In this document: positions 45,830 to 54,731 of the stretch, in pieces
How positions within the stretch are numbered: the first letter of the stretch is position 1
Layout of the letters: each line of letters opens with the position of its first letter
Program-made: the position numbers and the translations under genes
Assembly: GCA_900546785.1 (NCBI GenBank)
Contig: URED01000002.1
Coordinates: 12,641 to 76,640, forward strand
DNA length: 64,000 nucleotides
Source: an uncultured Oscillospiraceae bacterium
Lineage (GTDB): Bacteria; Bacillota; Clostridia; Oscillospirales; Acutalibacteraceae
Reading direction: 5' to 3'
Notes under the pieces: model-generated
Databases searched by the model: none
Seen by the model: the letters and a program-made list of their open reading frames with translations, nothing else
What the model was told of the DNA's origin: nothing

Positions 45830-46861
45830 ATGAAAACTTCAGACTTTTATTATGACCTGCCGGAAAATTTAATCGCGCAAACTCCCGTGGAGCCAAGAAA
45901 CGCATCGCGACTCATGGTTTTACACAGAAAAAACGGCAGTATAGAACACCGTGTTTTTAAAGATCTTGCCGAATATCTTAACCCCGGCGATTGCCTTGTG
46001 CTGAATGATACAAGAGTAATTCCCGCAAGGATTTACGGCGTTAAAGAAGAGACAGGCGCTGTTGTAGAATTTTTACTGCTTTCACAGAAAGAAAATGATG
46101 CTTGGGAATGCCTTTGCAAGCCCGGAAAACGTGCAAAAACAGGCACAAAATTTTCTTTCGGCGGCGGTAAGCTGATAGGCGAGATCGTTGACGTTGATAT
46201 TGACGAGGGAAACAGATTTGTAAAATTTACCTGCAAGGGCAGTATTTATACCGTTTTGGACGAGATCGGCTCCATGCCGTTGCCGCCTTACATTAAAGAA
46301 AAACTGAAAGATAAAGAGCGTTATCAGACTGTTTACAGTAAAGAGCTTGGTTCGGCGGCTGCGCCAACAGCCGGACTCCATTTTACGCCCGAGATGCTGG
46401 AAGAAATTAAAAATATGGGTGTAAATATTGCAGAGATCACACTTCATGTAGGTCTTGGTACGTTCCGCCCGGTTAAGGTGGATGATGTTACTAAGCACAA
46501 AATGCACACAGAGCATTATGTTATGCCGCAGGCGGCTGCCGATCTTATCAATCATACTAAGAAGAACGGCGGCAGGGTTATTGCTGTCGGAACCACTTCC
46601 TGCAGAACGATTGAATCTGTAGCTGCAAAAAACGGTTGTATTTGCGCTGATGAGGGGGATACATCAATATTTATTTACCCGGGATTTGAGTTTAAGTGTA
46701 TGGATGCTCTGATAACCAACTTTCATCTTCCGGAAAGCACGCTGATTATGCTTGTATCCGCCTTTGCGGGCTATGACAATATCATGAATGCTTATAAAAC
46801 GGCTGTTGCGGAAAAATACAGGTTTTTCAGTTTCGGAGACGCAATGTTTATTGAGGATTGA
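45830..46861 (+). CDS. queA: tRNA preQ1(34) S-adenosylmethionine ribosyltransferase-isomerase
   Basis: The 343-residue enzyme makes epoxyqueuosine from preQ1 in tRNA. It starts [11 protein letters not shown] and has [16 protein letters not shown] and [10 protein letters not shown]. The ATG at 45830 has CGGAGA upstream; the earlier frame start has none. tgt follows after 2 bp. Confidence 0.96.
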   Translation: MKTSDFYYDLPENLIAQTPVEPRNASRLMVLHRKNGSIEHRVFKDLAEYLNPGDCLVLNDTRVIPARIYGVKEETGAVVEFLLLSQKENDAWECLCKPGKRAKTGTKFSFGGGKLIGEIVDVDIDEGNRFVKFTCKGSIYTVLDEIGSMPLPPYIKEKLKDKERYQTVYSKELGSAAAPTAGLHFTPEMLEEIKNMGVNIAEITLHVGLGTFRPVKVDDVTKHKMHTEHYVMPQAAADLINHTKKNGGRVIAVGTTSCRTIESVAAKNGCICADEGDTSIFIYPGFEFKCMDALITNFHLPESTLIMLVSAFAGYDNIMNAYKTAVAEKYRFFSFGDAMFIED

Positions 46862-46863
46862 TA

Positions 46864-47997
46864 ATGAAATTTACAGTTTTAAAGGAAGAAAATAAAGCAA
46901 GACGCGGCGTTTTTGAAACCGTCCACGGCACGGTACAAACGCCTGCTTTCATGAATGTTGCCACTGTTGCCGCAATAAAGGGAGGGCTTTCCGCCGATGA
47001 CCTTGAAAATATCGGCACGCAGGTCATGCTTTGTAATACATATCATTTGCATGTAAGGCCGGGTGAAGATATTGTTTACAAGTCGGGCGGACTGCATAAG
47101 TTTACTACATGGGACAAGCCTATTTTGACGGACAGCGGCGGTTTTCAGGTGTTTTCACTTGCAAAGCTGAATAAGATCAAAGAAGAAGGCGTAACGTTTC
47201 GATCTCATATAGACGGAAGAAAGATCTTTATGGGTCCGGAAGAATCAATGCAGATACAAAGCCGCCTTGCTTCCACGATTGCGATGGCTTTTGACGAATG
47301 TGTGGAGAACCCCGCTTCTTATGAATATGCAAAAGCTTCCTGTGCAAGGACTCTGCGCTGGCTGGAGCGTTGTAAGGCGGAGATGGATAGATTGAACGCT
47401 TTGCCGGAAACGATCAACAAAGACCAGCTTTTATTCGGCATCAATCAGGGCTGCACTTACGATGATCTCAGAATAGAGCATATGAAAGAGATCGCAAAGC
47501 TGGATCTTGACGGCTACGCGATCGGGGGACTTGCAGTTGGCGAACCCAAAGAAGATATGTATAGGATCATCAGCGCGGTGGAGCCGTATGCGCCTAAGAA
47601 CAAGCCCAGATACTTGATGGGTGTGGGAACTCCGGGAAATATTTTGGAAGGCGTCAGCAGGGGAGTAGACCTTTTTGATTGCGTCATGCCAAGCAGAAAC
47701 GCCCGTCACGGGCATTTGTTCACGAATGATGGAATCATCAATATTAATAATTCAAAGTATATTCTTGATGATTCACCTATTGACAAACAGTGCAAATGCC
47801 CGGTGTGCCAAAGATACAGCAGGGGATATATTCGTCACCTTATGAAAGCAAACGAAATGTTAGGCATGCGCCTTGCCGTTATGCACAATCTCTATTTTTA
47901 TAATAACCTTATGACTGAAATACGCAGTAATATCGAAAACGGAAGTTTCAAGGATTTTAAAAATGAATATTGTGTAAAACTTGATACGCGTATATAA
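46864..47997 (+). CDS. tgt: Queuine/preQ1 tRNA-guanine transglycosylase
   Basis: The 377-residue TIM-barrel enzyme exchanges G34 of tRNA for preQ1. It has D-S-G-G-F-Q-V-F-S-L, the G-I-N-Q-G region, M-G-V-G-T-P, and the zinc site C-K-C-P-V-C-Q followed by a downstream His. The substrate enters before QueA acts, so the two adjacent genes form consecutive steps. I chose the ATG at 46864 over a TTG at 46858. Confidence 0.96.
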   Translation: MKFTVLKEENKARRGVFETVHGTVQTPAFMNVATVAAIKGGLSADDLENIGTQVMLCNTYHLHVRPGEDIVYKSGGLHKFTTWDKPILTDSGGFQVFSLAKLNKIKEEGVTFRSHIDGRKIFMGPEESMQIQSRLASTIAMAFDECVENPASYEYAKASCARTLRWLERCKAEMDRLNALPETINKDQLLFGINQGCTYDDLRIEHMKEIAKLDLDGYAIGGLAVGEPKEDMYRIISAVEPYAPKNKPRYLMGVGTPGNILEGVSRGVDLFDCVMPSRNARHGHLFTNDGIININNSKYILDDSPIDKQCKCPVCQRYSRGYIRHLMKANEMLGMRLAVMHNLYFYNNLMTEIRSNIENGSFKDFKNEYCVKLDTRI

Positions 47998-48004
47998 AAA
48001 GTTC

Positions 48005-48033
48005 TTGCAATTTATGGTATTTCTTTATATAAT
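48005..48033 (+). promoter_or_regulatory. Sigma-A promoter of yajC
   Basis: TTGCAA, a 17-bp spacer and a perfect TATAAT, 36 bp before the yajC start. Confidence 0.8.
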
Positions 48034-48068
48034 AAGAACACTGTTAAATAATTCGGAGGTAAAATCAT

Positions 48069-48521
48069 ATGGATTTTAATTTTATTCAGCTTTTCGCAAG
48101 TACTTCCACCGCTTCGGGAACAAGCACAACAAGCTCCTATTCCATGCTTATCGTCATGGTTGTTCTCATCGTGGTTATGTACTTTGTAACGATCCGCCCG
48201 CAAAGAAAACGTCAAAAAGAAGAACAGGAAATGAGAAATTCGCTGGAAATCGGTGATGAGATTATTACGATCGGCGGTATAGTCGGAAAAGTTGTTACGA
48301 TCAGAGAAGAAGATCTTGTTATAGAAACCGGCGCAGACAGAACGAAGATGAAGATACAGCGCTGGGCTGTTAATACCAACAAGACTAAGATGGAACAGCA
48401 CAGAAAAGAAGTTGAAGCCGCTAAAGAGGCTGCTAAGAAAAAGAAAGAGGAAAAGGCTGCCGCTAAAGGTAAGGCCGCAAAAGCAAAAGACAGCCCTTCC
48501 GAAACTGAAGAAAAAAAATAA
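48069..48521 (+). CDS. yajC: Preprotein translocase accessory subunit YajC
   Basis: The 150-residue protein has one N-terminal membrane helix, the Y-F-V-T-I-R-P-Q-R-K-R-Q-K-E motif and the S-L-E-I-G-D-E-I-I-T-I-G-G-I-V-G-K-V core. It belongs to the SecDF-YajC complex that aids secretion. The C-terminal tail is a long Lys/Ala/Glu-rich stretch. The order queA-tgt-yajC is common. Confidence 0.93.
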   Translation: MDFNFIQLFASTSTASGTSTTSSYSMLIVMVVLIVVMYFVTIRPQRKRQKEEQEMRNSLEIGDEIITIGGIVGKVVTIREEDLVIETGADRTKMKIQRWAVNTNKTKMEQHRKEVEAAKEAAKKKKEEKAAAKGKAAKAKDSPSETEEKK

Positions 48522-48549
48522 TTCAGATACGAACGAATCGGTAATATTG

Positions 48550-48597
48550 AAAAGCTCCTTTGAATATCCTTTATTGGATAAGCAAAGGAGCTTTTTT
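48550..48597 (+). terminator. Terminator hairpin that contains the next gene's ribosome-binding site
   Basis: AAAAGCTCCTTTG (48550-48562) pairs perfectly over 13 bp with CAAAGGAGCTTTT (48583-48595), and the loop can add TATCC/GGATA. It is followed by TTTT and directly by the ATG at 48598. The 3' arm holds AAAGGAG, the only ribosome-binding site for that gene. Confidence 0.85.
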
Positions 48598-49002
48598 ATG
48601 AAAAAAATTAAATCTTCGATCGACAGCAAGTTGTTATTCACGTTTATTTTTAAATCCATAGTTATCAGTGCGGTTACCGGCGCCGCTTTGTCGGCACTGG
48701 CAGCATTTATAATATACAAACTTGATATTAGTTTTGAATATTCGCAGTATTTTTCTGCAGTGATAACGGTTATAACGGCTGGAGCAACATCGTATTTATG
48801 TTCTATGTCTTTCAAAAACAGCGGTTTTTTGATAGGCATTGTTTCCATAATGCCTATGCTGTTATTCTCCTTTATCAATATGATAGTTAATAAGAACACG
48901 CTTTGGCTCTTTATTGTCAAGTTAGCGCTGGCTGTGCTTATAGCCGGTCTGACAGGTGCGTTTGCCGTTAAAAAATCAAAAAAGATAAGGATCGGAAAAT
49001 GA
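48598..49002 (+). CDS. TIGR04086/YrzE-like membrane protein
   Basis: A 134-residue protein with four predicted membrane helices and a basic C-terminus (KKSKKIRIGK), consistent with the TIGR04086 family found in spore-formers, function unknown. The ATG lies directly on the T tract of the preceding terminator, with its AAAGGAG site inside the stem. No later in-frame Met comes before residue 70. It overlaps spoIIM by 4 bp (ATGA). Confidence 0.75.
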   Translation: MKKIKSSIDSKLLFTFIFKSIVISAVTGAALSALAAFIIYKLDISFEYSQYFSAVITVITAGATSYLCSMSFKNSGFLIGIVSIMPMLLFSFINMIVNKNTLWLFIVKLALAVLIAGLTGAFAVKKSKKIRIGK

Positions 49003-49637
49003 AAGGTAAAGAATTATCCAATGATTTTAAAAAACAAACGGAAGAATTAAAAAATAAAGATAAAAAAACGTTTTATGAGATATTTACAGAGTATAAGACG
49101 GTTATTTATTGCTCGTTGTTTTTTGCGGCGGGCTTGCTTTGCGGTGCATTTTTATATAAAAAATGCACAACCGATGTGCTTGATGAAATCATTACGGCTT
49201 CGGGAACAAATGAATTTTTAAATCTTTTTATAAACAATCTCGGATTTTATATGCTTGTTTTTTCTTTAACCGTTTTGCTCGGCGTTTGCCTGATCGGATT
49301 TCCGGTCATCAATGCGGTGCCTTTGGTCATAGGCATTCAAGCCGGTCTTAAGATCGCATATTATTATCTGAATTACGGATTTAAAGGATTCGGTTACAGT
49401 ATACTGATGATAGCTCCGTTTGTCTGCTCGTTTTTAACGGTCATTGTCTATACGATTTCATTAAGCTCAGAGCTCAGCAAGAAAATTTATAATGTTACCA
49501 CAGGAAAAGCCGATGATGAAAAGATCGAGTACAAAACGTATATGAAAAAGTATTTGCTTTACGCACTGCTTACCGTAGGCGTTGCGCTTTTAAATTCAGG
49601 TATTACAGCGGCGCTTGGCGGTATTGTGGCAATATAG
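48999..49637 (+). CDS. spoIIM: Stage II sporulation protein M-like membrane protein
   Basis: The 212-residue protein has five hydrophobic segments and the SpoIIM-family pattern: E-Y-K-T-V-I-Y-C-S-L-F-F-A-A-G-L-L-C-G at the first helix, then N-N-L-G-F-Y and G-I-Q-A-G-L-K. SpoIIM with SpoIID and SpoIIP drives engulfment by remodelling septal peptidoglycan. Its stop directly abuts the stop of the convergent recombinase gene. Confidence 0.85.
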   Translation: MKGKELSNDFKKQTEELKNKDKKTFYEIFTEYKTVIYCSLFFAAGLLCGAFLYKKCTTDVLDEIITASGTNEFLNLFINNLGFYMLVFSLTVLLGVCLIGFPVINAVPLVIGIQAGLKIAYYYLNYGFKGFGYSILMIAPFVCSFLTVIVYTISLSSELSKKIYNVTTGKADDEKIEYKTYMKKYLLYALLTVGVALLNSGITAALGGIVAI

Positions 49638-50609
49638 TTAATTCTTTGATTCGCTGTTCAGCGGATTTGCAGCTATTGCTTTTTTTGCTGCATCAGCAGT
49701 CGTATGTGTATAGATTTCAGTAGTACCCAGATTTTCGTGACCCAAAACTTCTTTTAACAGAAGAAGATCAACATTCCCGTATTGGTACATAAGCGTTGCC
49801 GCCGTATGTCTTAATTTATGAACGGAAAGGCCTCTGTCGCCGAGACCTGCTTTTTCAAGATTTGCATAAACGATATGCTGAACGGTTTTCGGGCTTATTC
49901 TTTTGTTTCTGCTGCTTAAAAACAATGCTTTGTCTTTCACGCCGTCATGGGGTCGCTTTTTCATGTATTCCGCAACTGCTTTACTGCAGGCGTCATTCAT
50001 ATAAATAACGCGCTCCTTGTTTCCTTTGCCTGTAATAACAAGGCTGCCGTCATCTTTTATATCATTGTAATTGATGGAAACAAGCTCGGCAAGCCTCATT
50101 CCGCAATTCAAAAAAAGTGTTATTATGGCATAATCTCTTTCTTTGTATTGGCCGTCAATTACGGAAAGCAGTTTTTCCGCCTCCTCAAGAGTCAGATACT
50201 TGGGAAGCGATTTTTTTGTTTTTGGAATATCCAGATTTTTCATCGGATTCGTTTCAAGAAGTCCAAGGTTATCCGTTAAATATATAAAAAATCGCCTTAT
50301 GGATATTACGCGTCTGGCGCGCGTCGTTTCATTATTTTTTCTCTCATTTTTCAGATAGATGAGGTATGCGTAAGCATCGTTCAGCGTTATACTTTTAATA
50401 AAATCCAGATCGATAGGGGATAGATCAATTTCATCATCCGGTACATCGCCGTATACAAGCTTCTTATACTTTGCCAGAAATCTGAAAAATGTACGCAGAT
50501 CTGAGGCGTATTCAATGACAGATAGCTCGGAATGACCTTTAATTGCTTCCAAATACAGCAAATATTGCTGAACAAACTGCGGTAAAGATGTGAATTCTTC
50601 TTTTCTCAA
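49638..50609 (-). CDS. xerD: XerC/XerD-type tyrosine recombinase
   Basis: The 323-residue recombinase has an N-terminal SAM-like DNA-binding domain and a catalytic domain with Arg in G-M-R-L-A-E-L, H-K-L-R-H, G-H-E-N-L and the nucleophile Tyr in E-I-Y-T-H. I chose the TTG at 50609 (MRKEEFTSLPQF) since GGAGA lies six bases upstream and the length is typical. An ATG at 50696 would add 29 residues unlike the family. spoIIM-xerD adjacency is also seen in Bacillus. It may resolve chromosome dimers, but no dif site was found here. Confidence 0.85.
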   Translation of the reverse strand: MRKEEFTSLPQFVQQYLLYLEAIKGHSELSVIEYASDLRTFFRFLAKYKKLVYGDVPDDEIDLSPIDLDFIKSITLNDAYAYLIYLKNERKNNETTRARRVISIRRFFIYLTDNLGLLETNPMKNLDIPKTKKSLPKYLTLEEAEKLLSVIDGQYKERDYAIITLFLNCGMRLAELVSINYNDIKDDGSLVITGKGNKERVIYMNDACSKAVAEYMKKRPHDGVKDKALFLSSRNKRISPKTVQHIVYANLEKAGLGDRGLSVHKLRHTAATLMYQYGNVDLLLLKEVLGHENLGTTEIYTHTTADAAKKAIAANPLNSESKN

Positions 50610-51147
50610 AACAATATCTCCAATCTGTGAAACAGTTTCACAACAAATTTTATCATAATAGGTTTGATTTATAGGGAATGCGAACAAAATCCCCATATTA
50701 AAATTAATCGTATTTATAACAATTTGATCTCACGCCGCAATCGTTGATTTGTAAAATAAGTATTTTACTTCCAAAGTTCCTTTTATAAATTTCATTATTT
50801 AACAGTTCAAATCGAAGCGATATGCAGTGTAATATATACTAATATCAATTTGTAATCTTAAATACGATTTATAATAGAGAGTTATCTGTTTGAAATCCTG
50901 TTGCTTGCAGTGTAAAATCAAAATGCAAGCATATAAAGAAATATTACAAATGATTATATAAATTAAGTTGATCTAACACACTTTTATAAAGAATTTCCGA
51001 AAATCGCATATCTATGCGGTTTATTGATAATCTGTAGTGTATATTTTTTGCTTGTAACAAGCTCCCCTGCATTACACAAAAGATTAATTTTGTATAATTG
51101 TATCAAGTTTTTTGTACTCTGTCAATAGGTAATATAAAATAAATAAA
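50610..51147. other. AT-rich intergenic region upstream of xerD
   Basis: About 540 bp with no supported gene. Visible items are an 8-bp inverted repeat TGCTTGCA (50902-50909) and TGCAAGCA (50924-50931), a small CGCAT/ATGCG hairpin at 51005-51018, and three loose copies of G(C/T)AGTGTA near 50824, 50907 and 51034. It separates minus-strand xerD from minus-strand radA. Confidence 0.4.
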
Positions 51148-51179
51148 GAGCAATCCTTATAAGCAGGACTGCTCTTTTT
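51148..51179 (-). terminator. Intrinsic terminator of radA
   Basis: On the - strand, AGAGCAGTCC and GGATTGCTCT form a stem (one G-T pair) directly after the radA stop, followed by TTTATTTATTTT. Confidence 0.8.
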
Positions 51180-52553
51180 CTATTCCGTAAGCGCGTTAAA
51201 CGCCTCTCTTATTGTTCTTACAGGAATTATATCTGCCGAAGTTTTTAATGATTTCGATAAGCTTTTGTAGTTATGAAACGGAATTATACATTTATCAAAC
51301 CCGAGCCGGATCGATTCAGCAATCCTTTGTTCACAGTTATTTACTGCGCGTATCTCCCCTGCAAGTCCGATTTCTCCGAATGCGATAATATTGTCTTTTA
51401 CAACAATGTCTTTTAGTGAGGATACCAGTGCCATCGCCACTGTCAGATCAGCCGCAGGCTCGTCCAGCCGAAGACCGCCAATAACATTAATATATGTATC
51501 CATTGAATTGAAATAGTATCCTGCTCTTTTTTCTAACACAGCTAAGATCATCGCCATTCTGTTATAATCAAAGCCGGTGCTCATTCGTCTTGGCGTTCCG
51601 AATCCGGTTGCTGTAACAAGCCCCTGCACTTCGGCAAGAATTGGCCTGGAACCTTCAATAACGCAGGCAATGCAGCTTCCGCTTACATTTTTCGGTCTGC
51701 CGGAAAGCATGAGCATAGACGGATTTTCTACCTCTTGCAGCCCGTCCTGCTTCATTTCAAATACGCCGATTTCGTTTGTTGATCCAAATCTATTTTTTAC
51801 ACTTCTAAGTATTCTGTAAGAATAATTGCGTTCGCCTTCAAAATAAAGCACGGTATCAACTATATGTTCAAGGACTTTCGGCCCTGCGATTGCACCGTCT
51901 TTATTTACATGACCTACAACAAAAATGGGAGTTTCCGTGGATTTTGCAAGGTGCATCAGAATATTTGTGCATTCTCTGACCTGTGTTATCGAACCTGCAG
52001 TAGAAGAAATCTCATCGTAAACCATGGTTTGAATCGAATCTATAATAACAATATCGGGCTTGTCCGTTTTGATTGTTTCAACAATGATTCCGATATCTGT
52101 TTGCGCCAAAATACATAGCTTATCGGTTGTTACACCCAGCCTTGCTGCACGCAGCTTGATCTGGCTTGCGGATTCTTCACCGCTGACATACAGAATGGAT
52201 TTCGCTTTACCTAAATGCTCGCATATCTGTAAAAGTATAGTTGATTTTCCGATACCGGGATCACCGCTTAAAAGGACAAGACTGCCTTCAACAATGCCGC
52301 CCCCGAGTACCCGGTCAAACTCCGAAACACCTGTAGAGATCCTTTTTTCGATACTTGAATCAATTTCTTTAAGTTTTAATGCCTTCGCAGAATATATGGC
52401 GCTTTTGCCTGATTTGGAACGTGATGATGAAATGTTGCTTATCTGTTGCTCGTTCATCGTATTCCATTCTCCGCAGCCTGGGCATTTGCCGTACCATTTG
52501 CTGCTTTCATAACCGCATTCGGAGCAAACGTATAATGATTTTGTTTTCGGCAT
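51180..52553 (-). CDS. radA: DNA repair protein RadA
   Basis: The 457-residue protein has an N-terminal zinc finger (C-S-E-C-G ... C-P-G-C-G), the RecA-like ATPase with P-loop G-D-P-G-I-G-K-S-T, the RadA motif K-N-R-F-G-S and a C-terminal Lon-protease-like domain. It promotes branch migration in recombination. It follows cwlD by 40 bp on the same strand. Confidence 0.96.
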   Translation of the reverse strand: MPKTKSLYVCSECGYESSKWYGKCPGCGEWNTMNEQQISNISSSRSKSGKSAIYSAKALKLKEIDSSIEKRISTGVSEFDRVLGGGIVEGSLVLLSGDPGIGKSTILLQICEHLGKAKSILYVSGEESASQIKLRAARLGVTTDKLCILAQTDIGIIVETIKTDKPDIVIIDSIQTMVYDEISSTAGSITQVRECTNILMHLAKSTETPIFVVGHVNKDGAIAGPKVLEHIVDTVLYFEGERNYSYRILRSVKNRFGSTNEIGVFEMKQDGLQEVENPSMLMLSGRPKNVSGSCIACVIEGSRPILAEVQGLVTATGFGTPRRMSTGFDYNRMAMILAVLEKRAGYYFNSMDTYINVIGGLRLDEPAADLTVAMALVSSLKDIVVKDNIIAFGEIGLAGEIRAVNNCEQRIAESIRLGFDKCIIPFHNYKSLSKSLKTSADIIPVRTIREAFNALTE

Positions 52554-52593
52554 TATTGATCACCCTGCTTTTCATCTGATTTATACTGCTTAA

Positions 52594-53289
52594 TCAATTT
52601 CCTTCGTTTATATACTGCGTGATGCCTAATGTGATTGTGCAAGCCAAACGCTTCCTGTAAGCGTCAGATTTTAGGTTTTCATTTTCCTGCGGATTACTCA
52701 TAAAGCCGCATTCAACCATCACGGACGGCACCTGCGCATTATATAGAATATAATAGCTGTTATCGGATTGTTTATTACTTCTTGTATTATTCGGCTGGAT
52801 AAACATTTTTGTATTATTCAGTATGTTGTCTGCGAGCTTTTTGCTTGATGCAACATTTGCAGTATACCACACCTGCATTCCCCACTCGCTTGCGTTCGTA
52901 AAATGGTTCTGGTGTATGGAAACAAGCACGGCATTATCAATACTGTTTACATAATCCAAACGATTATATAGATCTGAACGGGATCTGTCTTCTCCGTTCG
53001 GGTAAAACTCGGTGTCGCTGTCTCTTATCAGTTTGCATTCAATACCGCAAACCTTCAAAAAATCGTAAAGATTTAGAGCGATCGCCAGATTTATATCTTT
53101 TTCCGCAGTTCCGTCGGCGGCTGAGGTGCCGTCATCAAGCCCGCCGTGACCGGCATCGATGACGATGCAATTTCTGCCGGCATTCGTCTCAAAGTTGACG
53201 GTTTTTTTTGCAATAAAAAAGCTGTTTATACCCAAACAAGCCGAGAAAGTAAAAATGAGAACCAGCAATATTATCAGCGATTTTTTCAT
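52594..53289 (-). CDS. cwlD: N-acetylmuramoyl-L-alanine amidase, CwlD-like
   Basis: The 231-residue amidase_3 enzyme has an N-terminal signal/anchor helix and zinc-site motifs D-A-G-H-G-G, a Glu in A-E-K-D-I-N-L, and S-I-H-Q-N-H-F. The C-terminal catalytic Glu is in V-E-C-G-F-M-S-N. Size and sequence fit CwlD, which makes muramic-delta-lactam in the spore cortex. The spore role is inferred; a vegetative amidase is possible. Confidence 0.85.
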   Translation of the reverse strand: MKKSLIILLVLIFTFSACLGINSFFIAKKTVNFETNAGRNCIVIDAGHGGLDDGTSAADGTAEKDINLAIALNLYDFLKVCGIECKLIRDSDTEFYPNGEDRSRSDLYNRLDYVNSIDNAVLVSIHQNHFTNASEWGMQVWYTANVASSKKLADNILNNTKMFIQPNNTRSNKQSDNSYYILYNAQVPSVMVECGFMSNPQENENLKSDAYRKRLACTITLGITQYINEGN

Positions 53290-53351
53290 ATTATCACCAA
53301 TAATTTCTATGCTTAATTATATATTAAATAACATGAACTTTCAATAAAATA

Positions 53352-53380
53352 TTGCAAAATGGGTTGAGTAAAGCTATAAT
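53352..53380 (+). promoter_or_regulatory. Sigma-A promoter of the D-2-hydroxyacid dehydrogenase gene
   Basis: TTGCAA, a 17-bp spacer and TATAAT, 29 bp before the ATG. Confidence 0.8.
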
Positions 53381-53408
53381 TTAAGAAAATGACAGGCGGT
53401 GATATTAT

Positions 53409-54371
53409 ATGAAAATCGTTAATTTAGACGGTTATACAACAAACCCGGGCGATTTGAGCTGGGATTTTCTAAATAAATATTCAGGTGATGTTACGGTATA
53501 CGAAAGGACGTCGCCCGATCAGGTCCTCAGCAGAGCCAAAGGCGCAGAGATACTGATTATAAACAAAACAGTTGTGGATGCTGATATGATCGATGCTCTT
53601 TCTCCGGAGCTGAAATATATCGGGCTTCAATCTACCGGGTATAATGTTGTTGACCTAAATGCGGCAGCGGAATACGGAATCACGGTTTGCAATATTCCCT
53701 CCTATTCAACAAATGCAGTGGCACAGCAGGTTTTTGCCTTTATTCTGCATTTTGCCAATAGGGTCGAACTCCATTCCGATTCTGTGCATAACGGCGACTG
53801 GTGCAGCTGCCCTGATTTTTGCTATACGCTCTCCCCTCTTTCCGAGCTTGACGGAAAAACATTAGGCATTATCGGTTTCGGCTCTATCGGAGAGCGGGTT
53901 GCGGCTATTGCAGAGTCTTTTGGCATGAATATTCTGGTCAATTCAAGAAGCAATAAAGATCTCAGCGGATTTAAATGTGCAAAACAGGTTGAGTTGAGTG
54001 AATTACTTGCTGAATCAGATTATATTACCTGCCATTGCCCGCTTACGGAAAGCACGGAAAATCTTATCAATGAGGATGCGCTTTCAAAAATGAAACAGAG
54101 CGCAGTATTCATAAATACATCACGCGGTCCTGTTGTTGATGAGGCTGCACTTGCAAACGCTTTGAACAGCGGCAAAATAGCCGGCGCAGCGCTTGATGTA
54201 CTGAAGAAAGAACCTGCCGATGCTCATAATCCCCTTCTAACTGCCAAAAACTGTATTATTACCCCGCATATTGCGTGGGCAGCAAAGGAAACAAGGGCAA
54301 GATTGCTTGCGATATTAGATAAAAACATAGAATGCTACCTAAACGGCAATGCTCAAAATAAAGTGAATTGA
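53409..54371 (+). CDS. D-2-hydroxyacid dehydrogenase (NAD-dependent)
   Basis: The 320-residue protein belongs to the D-isomer 2-hydroxyacid dehydrogenases. It has the NAD fold G-I-I-G-F-G-S-I-G (about 153-161), the catalytic Arg in N-T-S-R-G-P-V-V-D-E, and the His in T-P-H-I-A-W. Its substrate could be glycerate/hydroxypyruvate or a related acid; sequence alone does not settle this. It is a single gene with its own promoter. Confidence 0.88.
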   Translation: MKIVNLDGYTTNPGDLSWDFLNKYSGDVTVYERTSPDQVLSRAKGAEILIINKTVVDADMIDALSPELKYIGLQSTGYNVVDLNAAAEYGITVCNIPSYSTNAVAQQVFAFILHFANRVELHSDSVHNGDWCSCPDFCYTLSPLSELDGKTLGIIGFGSIGERVAAIAESFGMNILVNSRSNKDLSGFKCAKQVELSELLAESDYITCHCPLTESTENLINEDALSKMKQSAVFINTSRGPVVDEAALANALNSGKIAGAALDVLKKEPADAHNPLLTAKNCIITPHIAWAAKETRARLLAILDKNIECYLNGNAQNKVN

Positions 54372-54374
54372 TTA

Positions 54375-54403
54375 TTGACATCTGCCCGATTTTAAGTTAT
54401 TAT
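54375..54403 (+). promoter_or_regulatory. Promoter of the tRNA-Leu pair
   Basis: TTGACA, a 17-bp spacer and TATTAT, 11 bp before the first tRNA. It begins 4 bp after the dehydrogenase stop. Confidence 0.85.
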
Positions 54404-54414
54404 ATTTTGTGTTC

Positions 54415-54501
54415 GCTGGTGTGGCGAAATCGGCAGACGCAAGGGACTTAAAATCCCTCGGTAGCAATACCGTACCGGTTCAAGTCCGGTCACCAGCACC
54501 A
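54415..54501 (+). tRNA. tRNA-Leu (anticodon TAA)
   Basis: An 87-nt type II tRNA. GCTGGTG pairs with CACCAGC, the anticodon stem AGGGA/TCCCT carries loop CTTAAAA (anticodon TAA at 54449-54451), and a long variable arm CGGTAGCAATACCG follows. The discriminator is A and CCA is encoded. Confidence 0.97.
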
Positions 54502-54526
54502 CGCGCCGTGCAATGCGGCGCATTTT

Positions 54527-54613
54527 GCCGGCGTGATGGAATTGGCAGACGTGCCGGACTCAAAATCCGGTCCTGGCGACAGGGTGCGGGTTCGACCCCC
54601 GCCGCCGGCACCA
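54527..54613 (+). tRNA. tRNA-Leu (anticodon CAA)
   Basis: An 87-nt type II tRNA. GCCGGCG pairs with CGCCGGC, the anticodon stem CCGGA/TCCGG carries loop CTCAAAA (anticodon CAA), and the long variable arm TCCTGGCGACAGGG is typical of Leu. CCA is encoded. It lies 25 bp after the first tRNA-Leu and shares its promoter. Confidence 0.97.
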
Positions 54614-54616
54614 AAA

Positions 54617-54650
54617 GCTCATCAATTCTGATGGGCTTTTTATTTTTATC
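54617..54650 (+). terminator. Intrinsic terminator of the tRNA-Leu operon
   Basis: GCTCATC pairs with GATGGGC (one G-U pair) and is followed by TTTTTATTTTT. Confidence 0.85.
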
Positions 54651-54668
54651 TGAAATAATTGATTTTTC

Positions 54669-54697
54669 TTGATTTACTTTTAAATCTAATATATAAT
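54669..54697 (+). promoter_or_regulatory. Sigma-A promoter of putP
   Basis: TTGATT, a 17-bp spacer and TATAAT, 35 bp before the ATG. Confidence 0.75.
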
Positions 54698-54731
54698 AAG
54701 TCCATATTATTTTGATTTTTGGAGGAGTTTT

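Noticed and set aside
48012..48920. Minus-strand frame of 302 codons opposite yajC and the TIGR04086-like gene
   Set aside because: It spans two genes and a terminator on the other strand and has low-complexity Phe/Leu/Ser content typical of a shadow.
50610..51147. A dif site near xerD
   Set aside because: No 28-bp sequence similar to the Firmicute dif consensus is present.
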